Both the position numbers and the translations under genes were made by a program. A stretch of 64,000 bases of DNA from Candidatus Planktophila sp. (GTDB taxonomy: Bacteria > Actinomycetota > Actinomycetes > Nanopelagicales > Nanopelagicaceae), in contig JAUSFN010000026.1 of assembly GCA_030649935.1 (NCBI GenBank), forward strand, positions 124,001-188,000, written 5' to 3'. Below the pieces are notes generated by a model, which did not search any database, had not been told where the DNA came from, and worked only from the letters and a program-made list of their open reading frames with translations. Positions 17,254-26,216 of this stretch are shown one piece after another (the first letter of the stretch is position 1; every line of letters starts with the position of its first letter).

Positions 17254-17403
17254 TTCTCCACAGCTCTGTGTGTATAGAAATCACCTCTGACCTGCATCTT
17301 TGCCCAAAAACTGAGTCAAACCAAAGACTTATCCACAGTCCATCCACCGCTTCCTGCACAGAAAAACTCACTTATCCACGTCTTTCTCCACACCTTATCC
17401 CCA
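17254..17403 (+). promoter_or_regulatory. Cluster of DnaA-box-like 9-mers upstream of dnaB
   Basis: All on the plus strand: TTATCCACA at 17329-17337 (perfect consensus), plus single-mismatch copies at 17254-17262 (TTCTCCACA), 17372-17380 (TTATCCACG), 17384-17392 (TTCTCCACA) and 17395-17403 (TTATCCCCA). The last three are spaced 12 and 11 bp, about one helical turn. This suggests DnaA binding that regulates dnaB or acts in replication control. The region is otherwise non-coding (17224-17496). Confidence 0.6.
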
Positions 17404-17496
17404 TGGCCTCCAGGAACCTCTCGCCTGCGATAGGGGCGCGCATTTAAGTTGAGCACACGAGGTCAGGACGTCAGTGGTCAATGGGAGGGTATACGT

Positions 17497-18948
17497 GTGA
17501 GCATCGCAGAACTTCCCAGTAATCGGACATCGCGCGATCTGAGTATCGCATCCATTGGTGCCGAGTTCGAACGCACACCACCTCAAGATTTAATCGCAGA
17601 GCAATCAGTTCTTGGTGGAATGTTGTTATCGAAAGATGCGATCGCCGATGTAATTGAAATTATTCGCGATCGTGATTTTTATCGGCCGGCACATGAGTTA
17701 ATTTATGATGCAATTATCGATTTGTATGGCCGCGGCGAACCCGCAGATGCAGTTACAGTTTCAGCAGAGCTAACTAAACGCGGAGATATTGCTCGTGCCG
17801 GTGGCGCGCCATATCTACACACACTCATCTCATCGGTTCCTACGGCGGCAAATGCGGGTTACTACGCAAAGATTGTTCGCGAGCATGCAATCATGCGCCG
17901 ATTGGTTGAAGCCGGCACAAAGATTGTGCAACTCGGTTATACATCCGAAGGTGAAGTCGATGACATGGTCGACCAAGCACAGGCCGAGGTCTATGCAGTT
18001 ACCGAACGTAGATCATCCGAAGATTACGTACAACTCTCAACGTTATTACCACAGGCACTCGATGAGATTGAAGCGATATCTAAAGGCATTGGCGTTGAAG
18101 GTATTAAGACTGGCTTTAAAGATCTCGACGCGTTAACCCATGGCTTCCATCCAGGTAACATGATTATTCTCGCTGCGCGTCCTGCAATGGGTAAATCAAC
18201 ACTTGGTTTAGATATTGCTCGCCATGCATCAATTTCAAATGGTTTAACATCGGTTATTTTTTCTCTTGAAATGTCGAAATCTGAAATTACCATGCGTATG
18301 TTATCGGCCGAAGCCCGCGTTGGCTTAAATAATATTCGCGCAGGTACATTATCCGACGATGAGTGGTCACGTCTGGCACGCCGAATGGGAGAAATCTCAG
18401 AGGCACCATTATTTATCGATGACTCACCCAATCTTTCCATGATGGAGATCAGAGCAAAGGCCCGTCGTCTAAAGCAGCGCCACAACCTTAAACTCATTGT
18501 AATTGACTACTTACAGTTGATGTCATCGGGCAAGAAAGTTGAAAACCGTCAGCAAGAGGTCTCTGAATTTTCACGTCAATTAAAGTTAATGGCTAAAGAG
18601 TTAGATATTCCAGTTATCGCGATTTCACAGCTCAACCGTTCTCCCGAACAGCGCAGCGATAAAAAACCAATGCTCTCAGATTTACGTGAATCCGGTTCGA
18701 TTGAACAAGATGCCGACGTTGTTATCTTGTTACACCGTGACGATATGTACGATCAAGCGAACCGAACAGGTGAGGCTGATTTGATTGTTGCTAAGCACCG
18801 TAACGGACCAACGCGTACAATTACCGTCTCTGCACAACTGCACTATGCCCGCTTCTATGACATGCCTCAGAACCCTGGCTCCGGTACAGACTGGACACAA
18901 CAGCGCGAAGCGGTAACACCAGACGACAACAATAATTTTGGAAATTAA
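17497..18948 (+). CDS. dnaB: Replicative DNA helicase DnaB
   Basis: Hexameric helicase of about 483 residues. The DnaB_N domain begins PPQDLIAEQSVLGGMLL; the RecA-like motor has Walker A ARPAMGKST (near residues 226-235), a Walker B in KLIVIDYLQLM, and the DnaB motif ISQLNRSPEQR with LRESGSIEQDADVV. No intein is present, unlike many mycobacterial copies. The GTG at 17497 is chosen because GGGAGGG lies 7 nt upstream; the frame is open back to a TTG at 17449. It is separated from the rpsF operon by the hipBA cassette and the choline-kinase/dehydrogenase pair, whereas actinobacteria often have dnaB close behind rplI. A DnaA-box-like cluster precedes it. Confidence 0.97.
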   Translation: MSIAELPSNRTSRDLSIASIGAEFERTPPQDLIAEQSVLGGMLLSKDAIADVIEIIRDRDFYRPAHELIYDAIIDLYGRGEPADAVTVSAELTKRGDIARAGGAPYLHTLISSVPTAANAGYYAKIVREHAIMRRLVEAGTKIVQLGYTSEGEVDDMVDQAQAEVYAVTERRSSEDYVQLSTLLPQALDEIEAISKGIGVEGIKTGFKDLDALTHGFHPGNMIILAARPAMGKSTLGLDIARHASISNGLTSVIFSLEMSKSEITMRMLSAEARVGLNNIRAGTLSDDEWSRLARRMGEISEAPLFIDDSPNLSMMEIRAKARRLKQRHNLKLIVIDYLQLMSSGKKVENRQQEVSEFSRQLKLMAKELDIPVIAISQLNRSPEQRSDKKPMLSDLRESGSIEQDADVVILLHRDDMYDQANRTGEADLIVAKHRNGPTRTITVSAQLHYARFYDMPQNPGSGTDWTQQREAVTPDDNNNFGN

Positions 18949-18980
18949 CTAGCGGAAATTAACTAGCGGAAATTAGTTAA
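18940..18980. repeat. Tandem 14-bp repeat and small palindrome at the dnaB 3' end
   Basis: GGAAATTAACTAGC occurs twice in tandem (18940-18953, 18954-18967) and a third partial copy, GGAAATTAGTTAA, follows. The first copy contains the dnaB stop codon. TTAACTA (18959-18965) pairs with TAGTTAA (18974-18980), a weak AT-rich hairpin between the convergent dnaB and DMT-transporter genes. Confidence 0.6.
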
Positions 18981-18987
18981 TTAATAA

Positions 18988-19908
18988 TTAATGTGCGGCA
19001 ATTCGTGCTTTATCAGCTAATACAATTCCAGTAATCACGACTACTCCACCAATTAATTGAATTGTTCCCCAATTTTCCGACAACCAGAGCCACGCAAAAA
19101 CCCCAGCCAATACCGGTTCGCTCATACCCATCACACTGCTCGTGGATGCCGACAAAAGCTTTAATCCATTCACAACAAGCAAGTACGGAACTATTGTGCC
19201 CAAAATGATGACCCAAGCGATCAGCACCCAACCAGAAACGTTGTAAGCGGCAAAGCGACCCTGTAAATTCATACTCTGAGTAAAAATTTCAGTTGGGAAA
19301 GACCACAAAGGCATCGTGATCGCCAATGCTAAGGATGCAAAACCAAAGCCGTAGACCATAAGCGATTCAACATCGCGCTTAGCAGTGAGTTTTTCTCCCA
19401 GTAGAAAGAAAGTAGCCAGCATAATTCCATCGGCAAGGGCGGCGATAACACCAATTGGATCTAACGTACTTCCTCTCCACACTTGGGCAATCAAGACGAG
19501 GCCACTAAAAGCCATAAAAATCGCGATCCACATCAGTGGGGGTACGTACTTCTTTTTCACATATCTCAGCCATATGACGATCCAGATTGGCGCGGTGAAC
19601 TCCATAATCAGAGCAATACTCACGTGCAAGCGCGAGATAGCTACAAAGTACAGAGCTTGCACAGCTAAAAATCCAACTACTCCATAAATCGCCAAATGTG
19701 GAAGCTCGGCCATAGTCGTGCGCAGTTTTTCACGGTAGCGCAGGAAGATATAGCCTCCAAGAATAATAAAAGCACCCCCACAGCGCACTTGGGTTAGGCG
19801 CATTGAAGAAACTCCGTCGGTAAGAATTAACTTCGCAACGATTCCATTAAAGGAAAAGAGAATCGCACCTAAGAGAGTGAGAATCTGACCTTTGAATTTC
19901 GTAAACAC
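18988..19908 (-). CDS. EamA/DMT-superfamily transporter
   Basis: Membrane protein of 306 residues with ten hydrophobic segments arranged as two EamA repeats (GAILFSFNGIVAKLIL at the N-terminus; TIVPYLLVVNGLKLL and EPVLAGVFAWLWLSE in the second half). Such proteins export amino acids or other metabolites; the substrate here is unknown. The GTG start at 19908 lacks a Shine-Dalgarno but has TACTCT 6 nt upstream (19915-19920 on the plus strand), the leaderless pattern. It follows the acyl-CoA dehydrogenase gene by 17 bp on the same strand, so this promoter would lie at that gene's end. Confidence 0.88.
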   Translation of the reverse strand: MFTKFKGQILTLLGAILFSFNGIVAKLILTDGVSSMRLTQVRCGGAFIILGGYIFLRYREKLRTTMAELPHLAIYGVVGFLAVQALYFVAISRLHVSIALIMEFTAPIWIVIWLRYVKKKYVPPLMWIAIFMAFSGLVLIAQVWRGSTLDPIGVIAALADGIMLATFFLLGEKLTAKRDVESLMVYGFGFASLALAITMPLWSFPTEIFTQSMNLQGRFAAYNVSGWVLIAWVIILGTIVPYLLVVNGLKLLSASTSSVMGMSEPVLAGVFAWLWLSENWGTIQLIGGVVVITGIVLADKARIAAH

Positions 19909-19925
19909 CCAGTAAGAGTAGTGGT

Positions 19926-21749
19926 TTAAAAGGCGCTTTCTGGAATATCCATGATTGAACCATTTGTTGCCTCAACTATCACGCGATCAGCTGCGATCTG
20001 TGGCAAAAAGTTAGTGACAAAGAACTGTGCAGATGCAATTTTTCCCGTATAAAAATCGCTATCTTTGCCTGCATTCGGTAATTTCTCTGCGGCAATATCA
20101 GCCTGACGAATCAATAACCACGCGGTAATGATGTCACCTACCGCCATAAGGCATCGAGAGGTATTTAGACCAACGGTATAAATCTTCTCTGGATCCTCTT
20201 GTGATTCCATAGCATGAGCGATGAGAACCGAGATGATTCCATTGAGATTGCCGAGTGCGGTAAAGAGCGCAGCTTTTTCTTGAGTATGAGCGCCGCCAGA
20301 TTCAGCGAACTTTTGAATCTCTTTACCAAGCAGACCTATCGCACGACCTCCATCTTTAACAATCTTACGAAAGAAGAAATCTAAGCCTTGAATAGCAGTT
20401 GTACCCTCATACAGAGTATCGATTTTTGCATCGCGAACATACTGTTCTAATGGCCAGTCTTGCGTAAAGCCAGAACCACCAAAGGTTTGCAAGGATTCAG
20501 TTCCAAGAATTGTCCAGGACTTTTCGGAGCCGTAACCCTTCACAATTGGCAGCATTAAATCATTTCGCGCAATCATGTCGGCAAGGTGGTCAGCATCTCC
20601 ATCCTGTTCTGCAAGCTCAATTTCATCTTGAATTGAGGCGGTATACAGCACTAACGCCCGCATACCTTCAGAGTATGACTTTTGAACCATTAATGAGCGA
20701 CGTACATCGGGGTGATGAATAATGGTGACACGCGGACTAGCTTTATCGTTCATCACCTTCATGTCGCCGCCTTGCACACGCACTTTGGCATAACTAAGCG
20801 CTTGCTGATAACCGGCAGATAGCGTTGCAATCGCCTTAGTTCCAACCATCATGCGTGCAAACTCAATAACTTTAAACATCTGCGCTATACCTTGATGGAC
20901 ATCACCGAGTAGATAGCCGACTGCGGGTTCATGTTCTCCCAAATTCATTTCACATGTCGACGAAACGTTCAATCCCATCTTCTTCTCAACATTTGTCACG
21001 AAAATGCCGTTGCGTTTTCCAAGTTCGCCAGTTTCATGATTAAACATAAACTTCGGAATTAAAAATAGTGAGAGCCCTTTTGTACCTGGCCCGCCACCTT
21101 CGCGGCGCGCAAGAACAAAGTGCACGATGTTTTCATAAAGATCGGCATCTCCCGATGTAATAAATCTCTTTGTTCCAGTGATGTGCCAGGTTCCATCTTC
21201 TTGCTGGACGGCTTTGCTGCGGCCAGCACCGACATCTGATCCCGCATCAGGTTCAGTTAACTGCATAGTTGCGCCCCAGTGATGATCAATCATAAGTTTT
21301 GCAATCTTTTTTTGTTCAGGAGTTCCGAGAACATATGCAACATGTGCAAAGGCGTAACCTGATGCGTAAATATGAACTGCGGGGTTAGAACCTAAAACCA
21401 TCTCGGCAATTGCCCAACGCACCGATGGAGGAATCTTCATTCCACCAAGATCAACAGGTGCATCTAGGCGCCACCATTCACCATCGACATATGCATCGTA
21501 AGATTTTTTAAAACTTGCCGGAACTGTTACATCGCCAGTTGCTTTATTAAATACAGTTCCAAGACGATCACCCTCAATAAAAGATTCAGCGAGATCGTTT
21601 TCGCATAAACGCTTCATCTCTTCAAGCATGCCCATCGCAGTATCGCGATCGACATCGGAGTAGAGCGAGGTACCCATAACTTTGTCACGCTCAAGCAGAT
21701 CAAAGAGGCAGAATTCAATATCGCGGAGATTGGCGCTGTAATGGCTCAT
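19926..21749 (-). CDS. Acyl-CoA dehydrogenase (FadE5-like, long form)
   Basis: Flavoprotein of 607 residues. Acyl-CoA dehydrogenases introduce the trans-2 double bond in fatty-acid beta-oxidation and pass electrons to ETF. The FAD-binding MQLTEPDAGSDVGAGRSKA and WHITGTKRFITSGDADL segments are clear, followed by the C-terminal helical domain (QTFGGSGFTQDWPLEQYVRD and TLYEGTTAIQGLDFFFRK). The length (about 600 versus 380 for small enzymes) and the extended C-terminus resemble the FadE5/very-long-chain group. The EtfD-type reductase at 26.2-28.3 kb would take electrons from ETF, linking the two genes functionally. The nearest neighbour is a DMT transporter downstream. Confidence 0.93.
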   Translation of the reverse strand: MSHYSANLRDIEFCLFDLLERDKVMGTSLYSDVDRDTAMGMLEEMKRLCENDLAESFIEGDRLGTVFNKATGDVTVPASFKKSYDAYVDGEWWRLDAPVDLGGMKIPPSVRWAIAEMVLGSNPAVHIYASGYAFAHVAYVLGTPEQKKIAKLMIDHHWGATMQLTEPDAGSDVGAGRSKAVQQEDGTWHITGTKRFITSGDADLYENIVHFVLARREGGGPGTKGLSLFLIPKFMFNHETGELGKRNGIFVTNVEKKMGLNVSSTCEMNLGEHEPAVGYLLGDVHQGIAQMFKVIEFARMMVGTKAIATLSAGYQQALSYAKVRVQGGDMKVMNDKASPRVTIIHHPDVRRSLMVQKSYSEGMRALVLYTASIQDEIELAEQDGDADHLADMIARNDLMLPIVKGYGSEKSWTILGTESLQTFGGSGFTQDWPLEQYVRDAKIDTLYEGTTAIQGLDFFFRKIVKDGGRAIGLLGKEIQKFAESGGAHTQEKAALFTALGNLNGIISVLIAHAMESQEDPEKIYTVGLNTSRCLMAVGDIITAWLLIRQADIAAEKLPNAGKDSDFYTGKIASAQFFVTNFLPQIAADRVIVEATNGSIMDIPESAF

Positions 21750-21850
21750 GGGGTGATTTTGCTACCCGTCAGTAACTTATGCAAGCCTAAAACGATGCTT
21801 CATATGTGTTTGCCTCGGAAATAGAGCTTTAAAGGGATAGGGTTCTGCGC

Positions 21851-22429
21851 GTGCTACTAAGTGATCGCGATATACGTGCGGAAATCGCCTCAGGGCGGGT
21901 CGGTTGTGAGCCCTTTTCTGAATCCATGATCCAGCCCTCCTCAATAGATGTGCGCTTAGACAAGTTTTTCCGAACCTTTGAAAATCACAAATACAGCGTC
22001 ATCGATCCATCGATTGAACAGGCCGAGTTAACTCGCGAAGTAGTAGCGGAAGGCAATGAGCCCTTTATCTTGCATCCTGGAGAGTTTGTTTTAGCGAGCA
22101 CCTATGAAGTAATTACTCTGCCCGACGACATCGCTGGTCGTTTAGAGGGAAAGTCATCCCTGGGCCGTCTTGGCTTGTTAACCCACTCAACTGCCGGCTT
22201 CATCGATCCTGGTTTTAGTGGACACATCACGCTCGAACTATCAAATGTGGCAAACCTTCCCGTCAAATTATTTCCCGGCATGAAGATTGGCCAACTCTGC
22301 CTCATTAAACTCTCATCCCCAGCAGAGCATCCTTATGGCAGCGAAAAATATGGTTCGCGGTATCAGGGTCAGCGTGGGCCAACGGCCAGCCGCTCATTCA
22401 TAAACTTCCATAAATCAAAGTTAGATTAG
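21851..22429 (+). CDS. dcd: dCTP deaminase, probably the bifunctional actinobacterial type
   Basis: Enzyme of 192 residues that deaminates dCTP on the route to dTMP. It closely follows the mycobacterial enzyme as I remember it: [47 protein letters not shown] (active-site segment) and [15 protein letters not shown]. The mycobacterial protein also hydrolyses dUTP; given the similarity this copy may do both, which is inference. GTG start with TAGGGT (21838-21843) 7 nt upstream and no Shine-Dalgarno, so probably leaderless. Confidence 0.96.
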   Translation: MLLSDRDIRAEIASGRVGCEPFSESMIQPSSIDVRLDKFFRTFENHKYSVIDPSIEQAELTREVVAEGNEPFILHPGEFVLASTYEVITLPDDIAGRLEGKSSLGRLGLLTHSTAGFIDPGFSGHITLELSNVANLPVKLFPGMKIGQLCLIKLSSPAEHPYGSEKYGSRYQGQRGPTASRSFINFHKSKLD

Positions 22430-22486
22430 TCAGATAGGCAGATCAGAGTAGGGAATTAATATCCAGGAAAGGCGGTTTAATTAGCT

Positions 22487-23038
22487 ATGGAAATAATTGT
22501 AATTATTGGTGTCATAGCTCTTCTGGCAATCTTTTTTGTTGCTCAATACAACCGCCTGATTCGCCTCAACATTAGTGTCGATGAGGCATGGGCTCAAATC
22601 GAGGTTCAGTTAAAGCGTCGTGCCGATCTGATTCCTAACTTGGTTGAAACCGTTAAAGGCTATGCCAAGCACGAACAGTCAACTTTTGATGCAGTTGTTA
22701 CGGCACGCGCGAAGGCAACGACTGCAACAACCGTTGCCGATGTCGCAGCGGCCGATGGAATGCTCACGCAAGCTCTGCGTGGTTTACTGGCTGTTGCTGA
22801 GGCTTATCCAGATTTAAAGGCGTCAACAAACTTTTTAGCGCTACAAGAAGAGCTATCAACTACTGAAAACAAGGTCGCTTTTAGCCGTCAGTTCTATAAC
22901 GACAATGTGCGCTCGCTCAATACTGCGGTTAAAACCGTACCAACTAACTTCTTTGCAGGCTTTGCAAAAGTGAGTGAACGCGAGTTTTACGAGGTTGAAG
23001 ATCCTCAGGATCGTAACGCGCCAAAAGTTACTTTCTAA
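22487..23038 (+). CDS. LemA family protein
   Basis: Protein of 183 residues with one N-terminal transmembrane helix (residues 2-22) and a long helical soluble domain beginning RLIRLNISVDEAWAQIEVQL, with the conserved KRRADLIPNLVETVKGYAKH segment. The LemA fold is a helical bundle of unknown biochemical role. It is followed after 5 bp by an M48 metalloprotease gene of the HtpX type, a pairing seen in many bacteria, which suggests a joint role in membrane-protein quality control. AAAGGCGG lies upstream of the ATG. Confidence 0.92.
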   Translation: MEIIVIIGVIALLAIFFVAQYNRLIRLNISVDEAWAQIEVQLKRRADLIPNLVETVKGYAKHEQSTFDAVVTARAKATTATTVADVAAADGMLTQALRGLLAVAEAYPDLKASTNFLALQEELSTTENKVAFSRQFYNDNVRSLNTAVKTVPTNFFAGFAKVSEREFYEVEDPQDRNAPKVTF

Positions 23039-23043
23039 TTTAA

Positions 23044-23940
23044 ATGAACTTCAGAACACAACAGGCCGCCAATAAGCGTAAAACAGTTGGTCTGCTCGTT
23101 GGCATGGCCGTACTTGTCTGGCTCGTTGTCTATGCGGCTCTAACGTATTTCGGAACATCTACTGCAGGTATCGTCCCAATCGCAGTTGGAATCGCTCTGA
23201 TTTCAGTATGGGGTTCGTACTTTGGCGCCGATAAATTAGTAATAACTATGACCGGAGCTAAGTTAATTCAAGAGTCGGATAATCCAAAACTATTTAATTT
23301 AATTCAAGAGGTAACAATTGCAAGTGGTCTACCTATGCCTAAAGTAGCAATCGTCGTCGATGATGCACCAAACGCTTTTGCAACTGGGCGAAATCCTGAG
23401 CATGCACTCATCGCATTTACCACCGGAATTTTAGAGGCGATGGATCGAGACCAACTTCAAGGCGTAATCGCTCACGAATTAGCCCATGTTGCCAATCGAG
23501 ACACTCTGGTATCTGCCGTTGCTGCGACAACTGCTGGCGCGATTGCGATCTTAAGTGACATGATGACACGAATGTTGTGGTTCGGCGGAGGACGCCGGGA
23601 TCGAGACAGTAATGGCAATCCGATTCTTTTAATCGTTTCACTGTTGATTTTAATTCTCGCTCCACTTGCCGCCATACTCTTAAAGTCAGCTATTTCGCGC
23701 AAACGTGAATCACTCGCCGATGCAACGGCAGTTGCCTTCACACGCAATCCCGCGGGTCTGCGAAGTGCGTTGGAGGTTCTAGCTTCGGATTCAACTGTTG
23801 TGCGCCAGAAATCAACATCGGTTGCGCACATTTGGATTGAATCGCCATTGGATGGAAAGGCAGTTTCCAAATTATTCTCTACACATCCGCCAATCGCTGA
23901 ACGTATTGCAGTGCTCAAGGCGATGGAGGCGTTGAGCTAA
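23044..23940 (+). CDS. htpX: HtpX-type M48 membrane metalloprotease
   Basis: Zinc-dependent membrane protease of 298 residues. It has two N-terminal transmembrane helices, then the active-site HExxH (HELAH, His144-Glu145-x-x-His148), two further hydrophobic segments (residues 158-176 and 194-216) and the third zinc-ligand region around KRESLADATAVAFTRNP. It ends with STHPPIAERIAVL, typical of HtpX. It likely degrades misfolded membrane proteins. It forms an operon with the preceding LemA gene; only 9 bp separate its stop from the convergent histidine kinase stop. Confidence 0.93.
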   Translation: MNFRTQQAANKRKTVGLLVGMAVLVWLVVYAALTYFGTSTAGIVPIAVGIALISVWGSYFGADKLVITMTGAKLIQESDNPKLFNLIQEVTIASGLPMPKVAIVVDDAPNAFATGRNPEHALIAFTTGILEAMDRDQLQGVIAHELAHVANRDTLVSAVAATTAGAIAILSDMMTRMLWFGGGRRDRDSNGNPILLIVSLLILILAPLAAILLKSAISRKRESLADATAVAFTRNPAGLRSALEVLASDSTVVRQKSTSVAHIWIESPLDGKAVSKLFSTHPPIAERIAVLKAMEALS

Positions 23941-23949
23941 AAAAGCAGG

Positions 23950-25425
23950 TTAAACCTTAGTATTGGGGAAGAACAACGTAAAAGTAGCGCCTTGCCCAGG
24001 CTTTGATGTGACACTGACTTTTCCGCCATGAGCCGCCATCACAGCATCAACAATTGATAAACCAAGCCCGCTACCTTCATTTCTATTTCTCTGTCGTGAT
24101 GGGTCCGCTCGGAAAAAACGCTCAAAAATTCGTTTCTGATCCGCTTCACTTAAACCGGGGCCATTATCGGCAACACTCAGATATGCACCATCATCATCGG
24201 CGCGAGAAATGACGGTTATCGCCGTGCCCTCTGGAGTATGAATTCGTGCATTAGCAAGGAGATTGGCTATCACTTGGTAAATACGATCAGAGTCACCGAG
24301 TGTGTATAGCTCACTTGGAACAGCGACATCTATTGGATGATCTGGACCGGCAGCTCTCGCCGAAGCAACGGTTTCCTCAATAACATGAACGAGATCAACG
24401 GGCTTAAACTCCATTTGGCGCGATTGATCTATGCGAGCAAGTAGCAAGAGATCTTCAACTAATGCACCCATACGTATTGATTCTTTTTCAATGCGACTGA
24501 TGAGTTCCTTAGTTTTTTCGCCTTCTGGAACCGCGCCCTGTCTATGTAGTTCAGCAAATCCTCGAATCGCAGTTAAAGGAGTACGAAGCTCGTGGCTGGC
24601 ATCGGCTACGAAACGTCGAAGCTTGTCCTCGCTTTCAGTTCGAATCGCAAATGACTCTTCAATCCGTCCGAGCATTGTATTTAAGGAGGAACTCAAACGA
24701 CCAACTTCAGTATCGGGCTCGAAGTTATCAAGGCGCGCCGAGAAATCACCCGCTGCAATCTTTTCAGCGGTCAACTCCACGGCCTCAAGTGGTTTCATAC
24801 TTAATTTGATTACTTGGCGCGCCGCAAAACCAATAAGGAACAGAACTATAAAACCTATAATTAGAAAAACCCGACCAATTCGATTGGCCGTTCTCTCGAA
24901 ATCACTGAGCGATTGTGCAACTACAACTGAACCCATTGCAGAGGGAAGCACACGGGTTACAACTCGAAAATCGGCCCCAGGCGCCTCAACGGTAAATGGT
25001 TCACTTCCAAAAGATGCCACCTGACTGGGGATCATCCCTTGTAAATAATCGGCTATTCGGTTGGTATTTAAATCTCCACCTATTCCGCCAATAAGATTTC
25101 CGAAAGGATCTAAAACAGTGACAGAGATAGATGTTGGCACTCGATTCAAAGGTGTCATAGGCGCTGCGGCTCTCATTGGCATATGTTCAGTATCTCCAGA
25201 GTGTTTAGGATTTACCTCTTCATCATTAACGATGCCCGCAGCATTTACGCGGTTAGTCGTTCCGCCAATTACGCTATTGAGTTGTTCATCTACCTGACTC
25301 ATTAAGTAGCTACGCAAAAGAAACTGCGAAGTTAAACCGGCACCAATAAATCCGATTGCAGAAAGGAGCAAGACGCCAACGGTTAAACGGTTACGTAGCG
25401 ACCAGTTACGAATCGGAGAGTTCAT
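23950..25425 (-). CDS. Sensor histidine kinase, HAMP type
   Basis: Membrane sensor kinase of 491 residues. Domain order: N-terminal transmembrane helix (residues 12-35), extracytoplasmic sensor of about 150 residues, second transmembrane helix near residues 180-200, HAMP, HisKA with phospho-acceptor His278 in ASHELRTPLTAIRGF, and HATPase with DNGPGLSEADQKRIFERFFR and GSGLGLSIVDAVMAAHGG. All boxes are present. The signal is unknown. It starts 3 bp after the response regulator stop, forming a standard two-component operon. The pair resembles the PhoPR/TcrXY group of actinobacteria. Confidence 0.94.
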   Translation of the reverse strand: MNSPIRNWSLRNRLTVGVLLLSAIGFIGAGLTSQFLLRSYLMSQVDEQLNSVIGGTTNRVNAAGIVNDEEVNPKHSGDTEHMPMRAAAPMTPLNRVPTSISVTVLDPFGNLIGGIGGDLNTNRIADYLQGMIPSQVASFGSEPFTVEAPGADFRVVTRVLPSAMGSVVVAQSLSDFERTANRIGRVFLIIGFIVLFLIGFAARQVIKLSMKPLEAVELTAEKIAAGDFSARLDNFEPDTEVGRLSSSLNTMLGRIEESFAIRTESEDKLRRFVADASHELRTPLTAIRGFAELHRQGAVPEGEKTKELISRIEKESIRMGALVEDLLLLARIDQSRQMEFKPVDLVHVIEETVASARAAGPDHPIDVAVPSELYTLGDSDRIYQVIANLLANARIHTPEGTAITVISRADDDGAYLSVADNGPGLSEADQKRIFERFFRADPSRQRNRNEGSGLGLSIVDAVMAAHGGKVSVTSKPGQGATFTLFFPNTKV

Positions 25426-25428
25426 TAC

Positions 25429-26142
25429 TTACTTTGGTGGAATCCGTAAACGATAACCAACACCTCGTACTGTGTGAATCAGTGGAGGATCACAAGCATC
25501 GATCTTCTTACGAAGATATGAGATATATGTTTCTACGATTCCTGCATCTCCACGAAAATCATACTGCCACACGTGATCTAAAATCTGAGATTTAGAAACT
25601 ACACGATCGGCATTAATGATTAAGTAACGAATCAATGCAAACTCAGTGGGTGATAGATCAAGTAAGTTGCCAGCACGGCGAACTTCGTGTGTTGCCTCAT
25701 TTAATTCAAGATCGGCAAAGCGCATCTTCTCATCATCTATTTCAATCTCTGTTATTCCGGTGCGACGCAGAAGAGCACGAAGACGTGCAACTAACTCTTC
25801 AAGTGAAAATGGTTTAGTCATATAATCATCGCCACCAAGAGTTAAACCCTTTACTTTATCCTCCATGCCATCCTTTGCCGTGAGAAAAAGCACGCCTGTA
25901 CTTACACCTTCATTGCGAATCGCTTTGCAGACTGCAAATCCATCTAGATCTGGCAACATGACATCTAAAACCATCGCATGAGGCTTAAACTCCTCGGCAA
26001 TCGCCAAAGCCTGCGCGCCATTTGCAGCGGTACGGACATCAAAGCCGACAAAGCGAAGGCTGGTTGAAATCAGTTCGCTAATACTTGATTCATCATCGAC
26101 GACGAGAATGCGTTGCATGCTCTTTTCAGCGGTTGTATCCAT
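25429..26142 (-). CDS. OmpR/PhoP-family response regulator
   Basis: Transcription regulator of 237 residues. The receiver domain has ILVVDDESSISELI, phospho-acceptor Asp60 in VLDVMLPDLDGF, and Lys in DYMTKPFSLEEL. The C-terminal winged helix has LSPTEFALIRYLI, QILDHVWQYDFRGD and VETYISYLRKKID. The sequence resembles mycobacterial PhoP, but identity beyond the OmpR class is not certain. An internal ATG eight codons in (26118) is an alternative start. The 74-bp gap upstream to the EtfD gene contains AGGGGC about 11 nt before the ATG. Confidence 0.94.
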   Translation of the reverse strand: MDTTAEKSMQRILVVDDESSISELISTSLRFVGFDVRTAANGAQALAIAEEFKPHAMVLDVMLPDLDGFAVCKAIRNEGVSTGVLFLTAKDGMEDKVKGLTLGGDDYMTKPFSLEELVARLRALLRRTGITEIEIDDEKMRFADLELNEATHEVRRAGNLLDLSPTEFALIRYLIINADRVVSKSQILDHVWQYDFRGDAGIVETYISYLRKKIDACDPPLIHTVRGVGYRLRIPPK

Positions 26143-26216
26143 GGCTACAGAGTGCCCCTAAAGACTGTGAGTTTCCTGAGATTTAGCGGAAAACTAGGCT
26201 TGGGTTCGACCTATAC

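Noticed and set aside
17224-17496. Region upstream of dnaB as the chromosomal origin
   Set aside because: Gene order suggests oriC lies further out beyond trxB (dnaA-dnaN side), and no AT-rich unwinding stretch is evident here; kept only as a DnaA-binding cluster.
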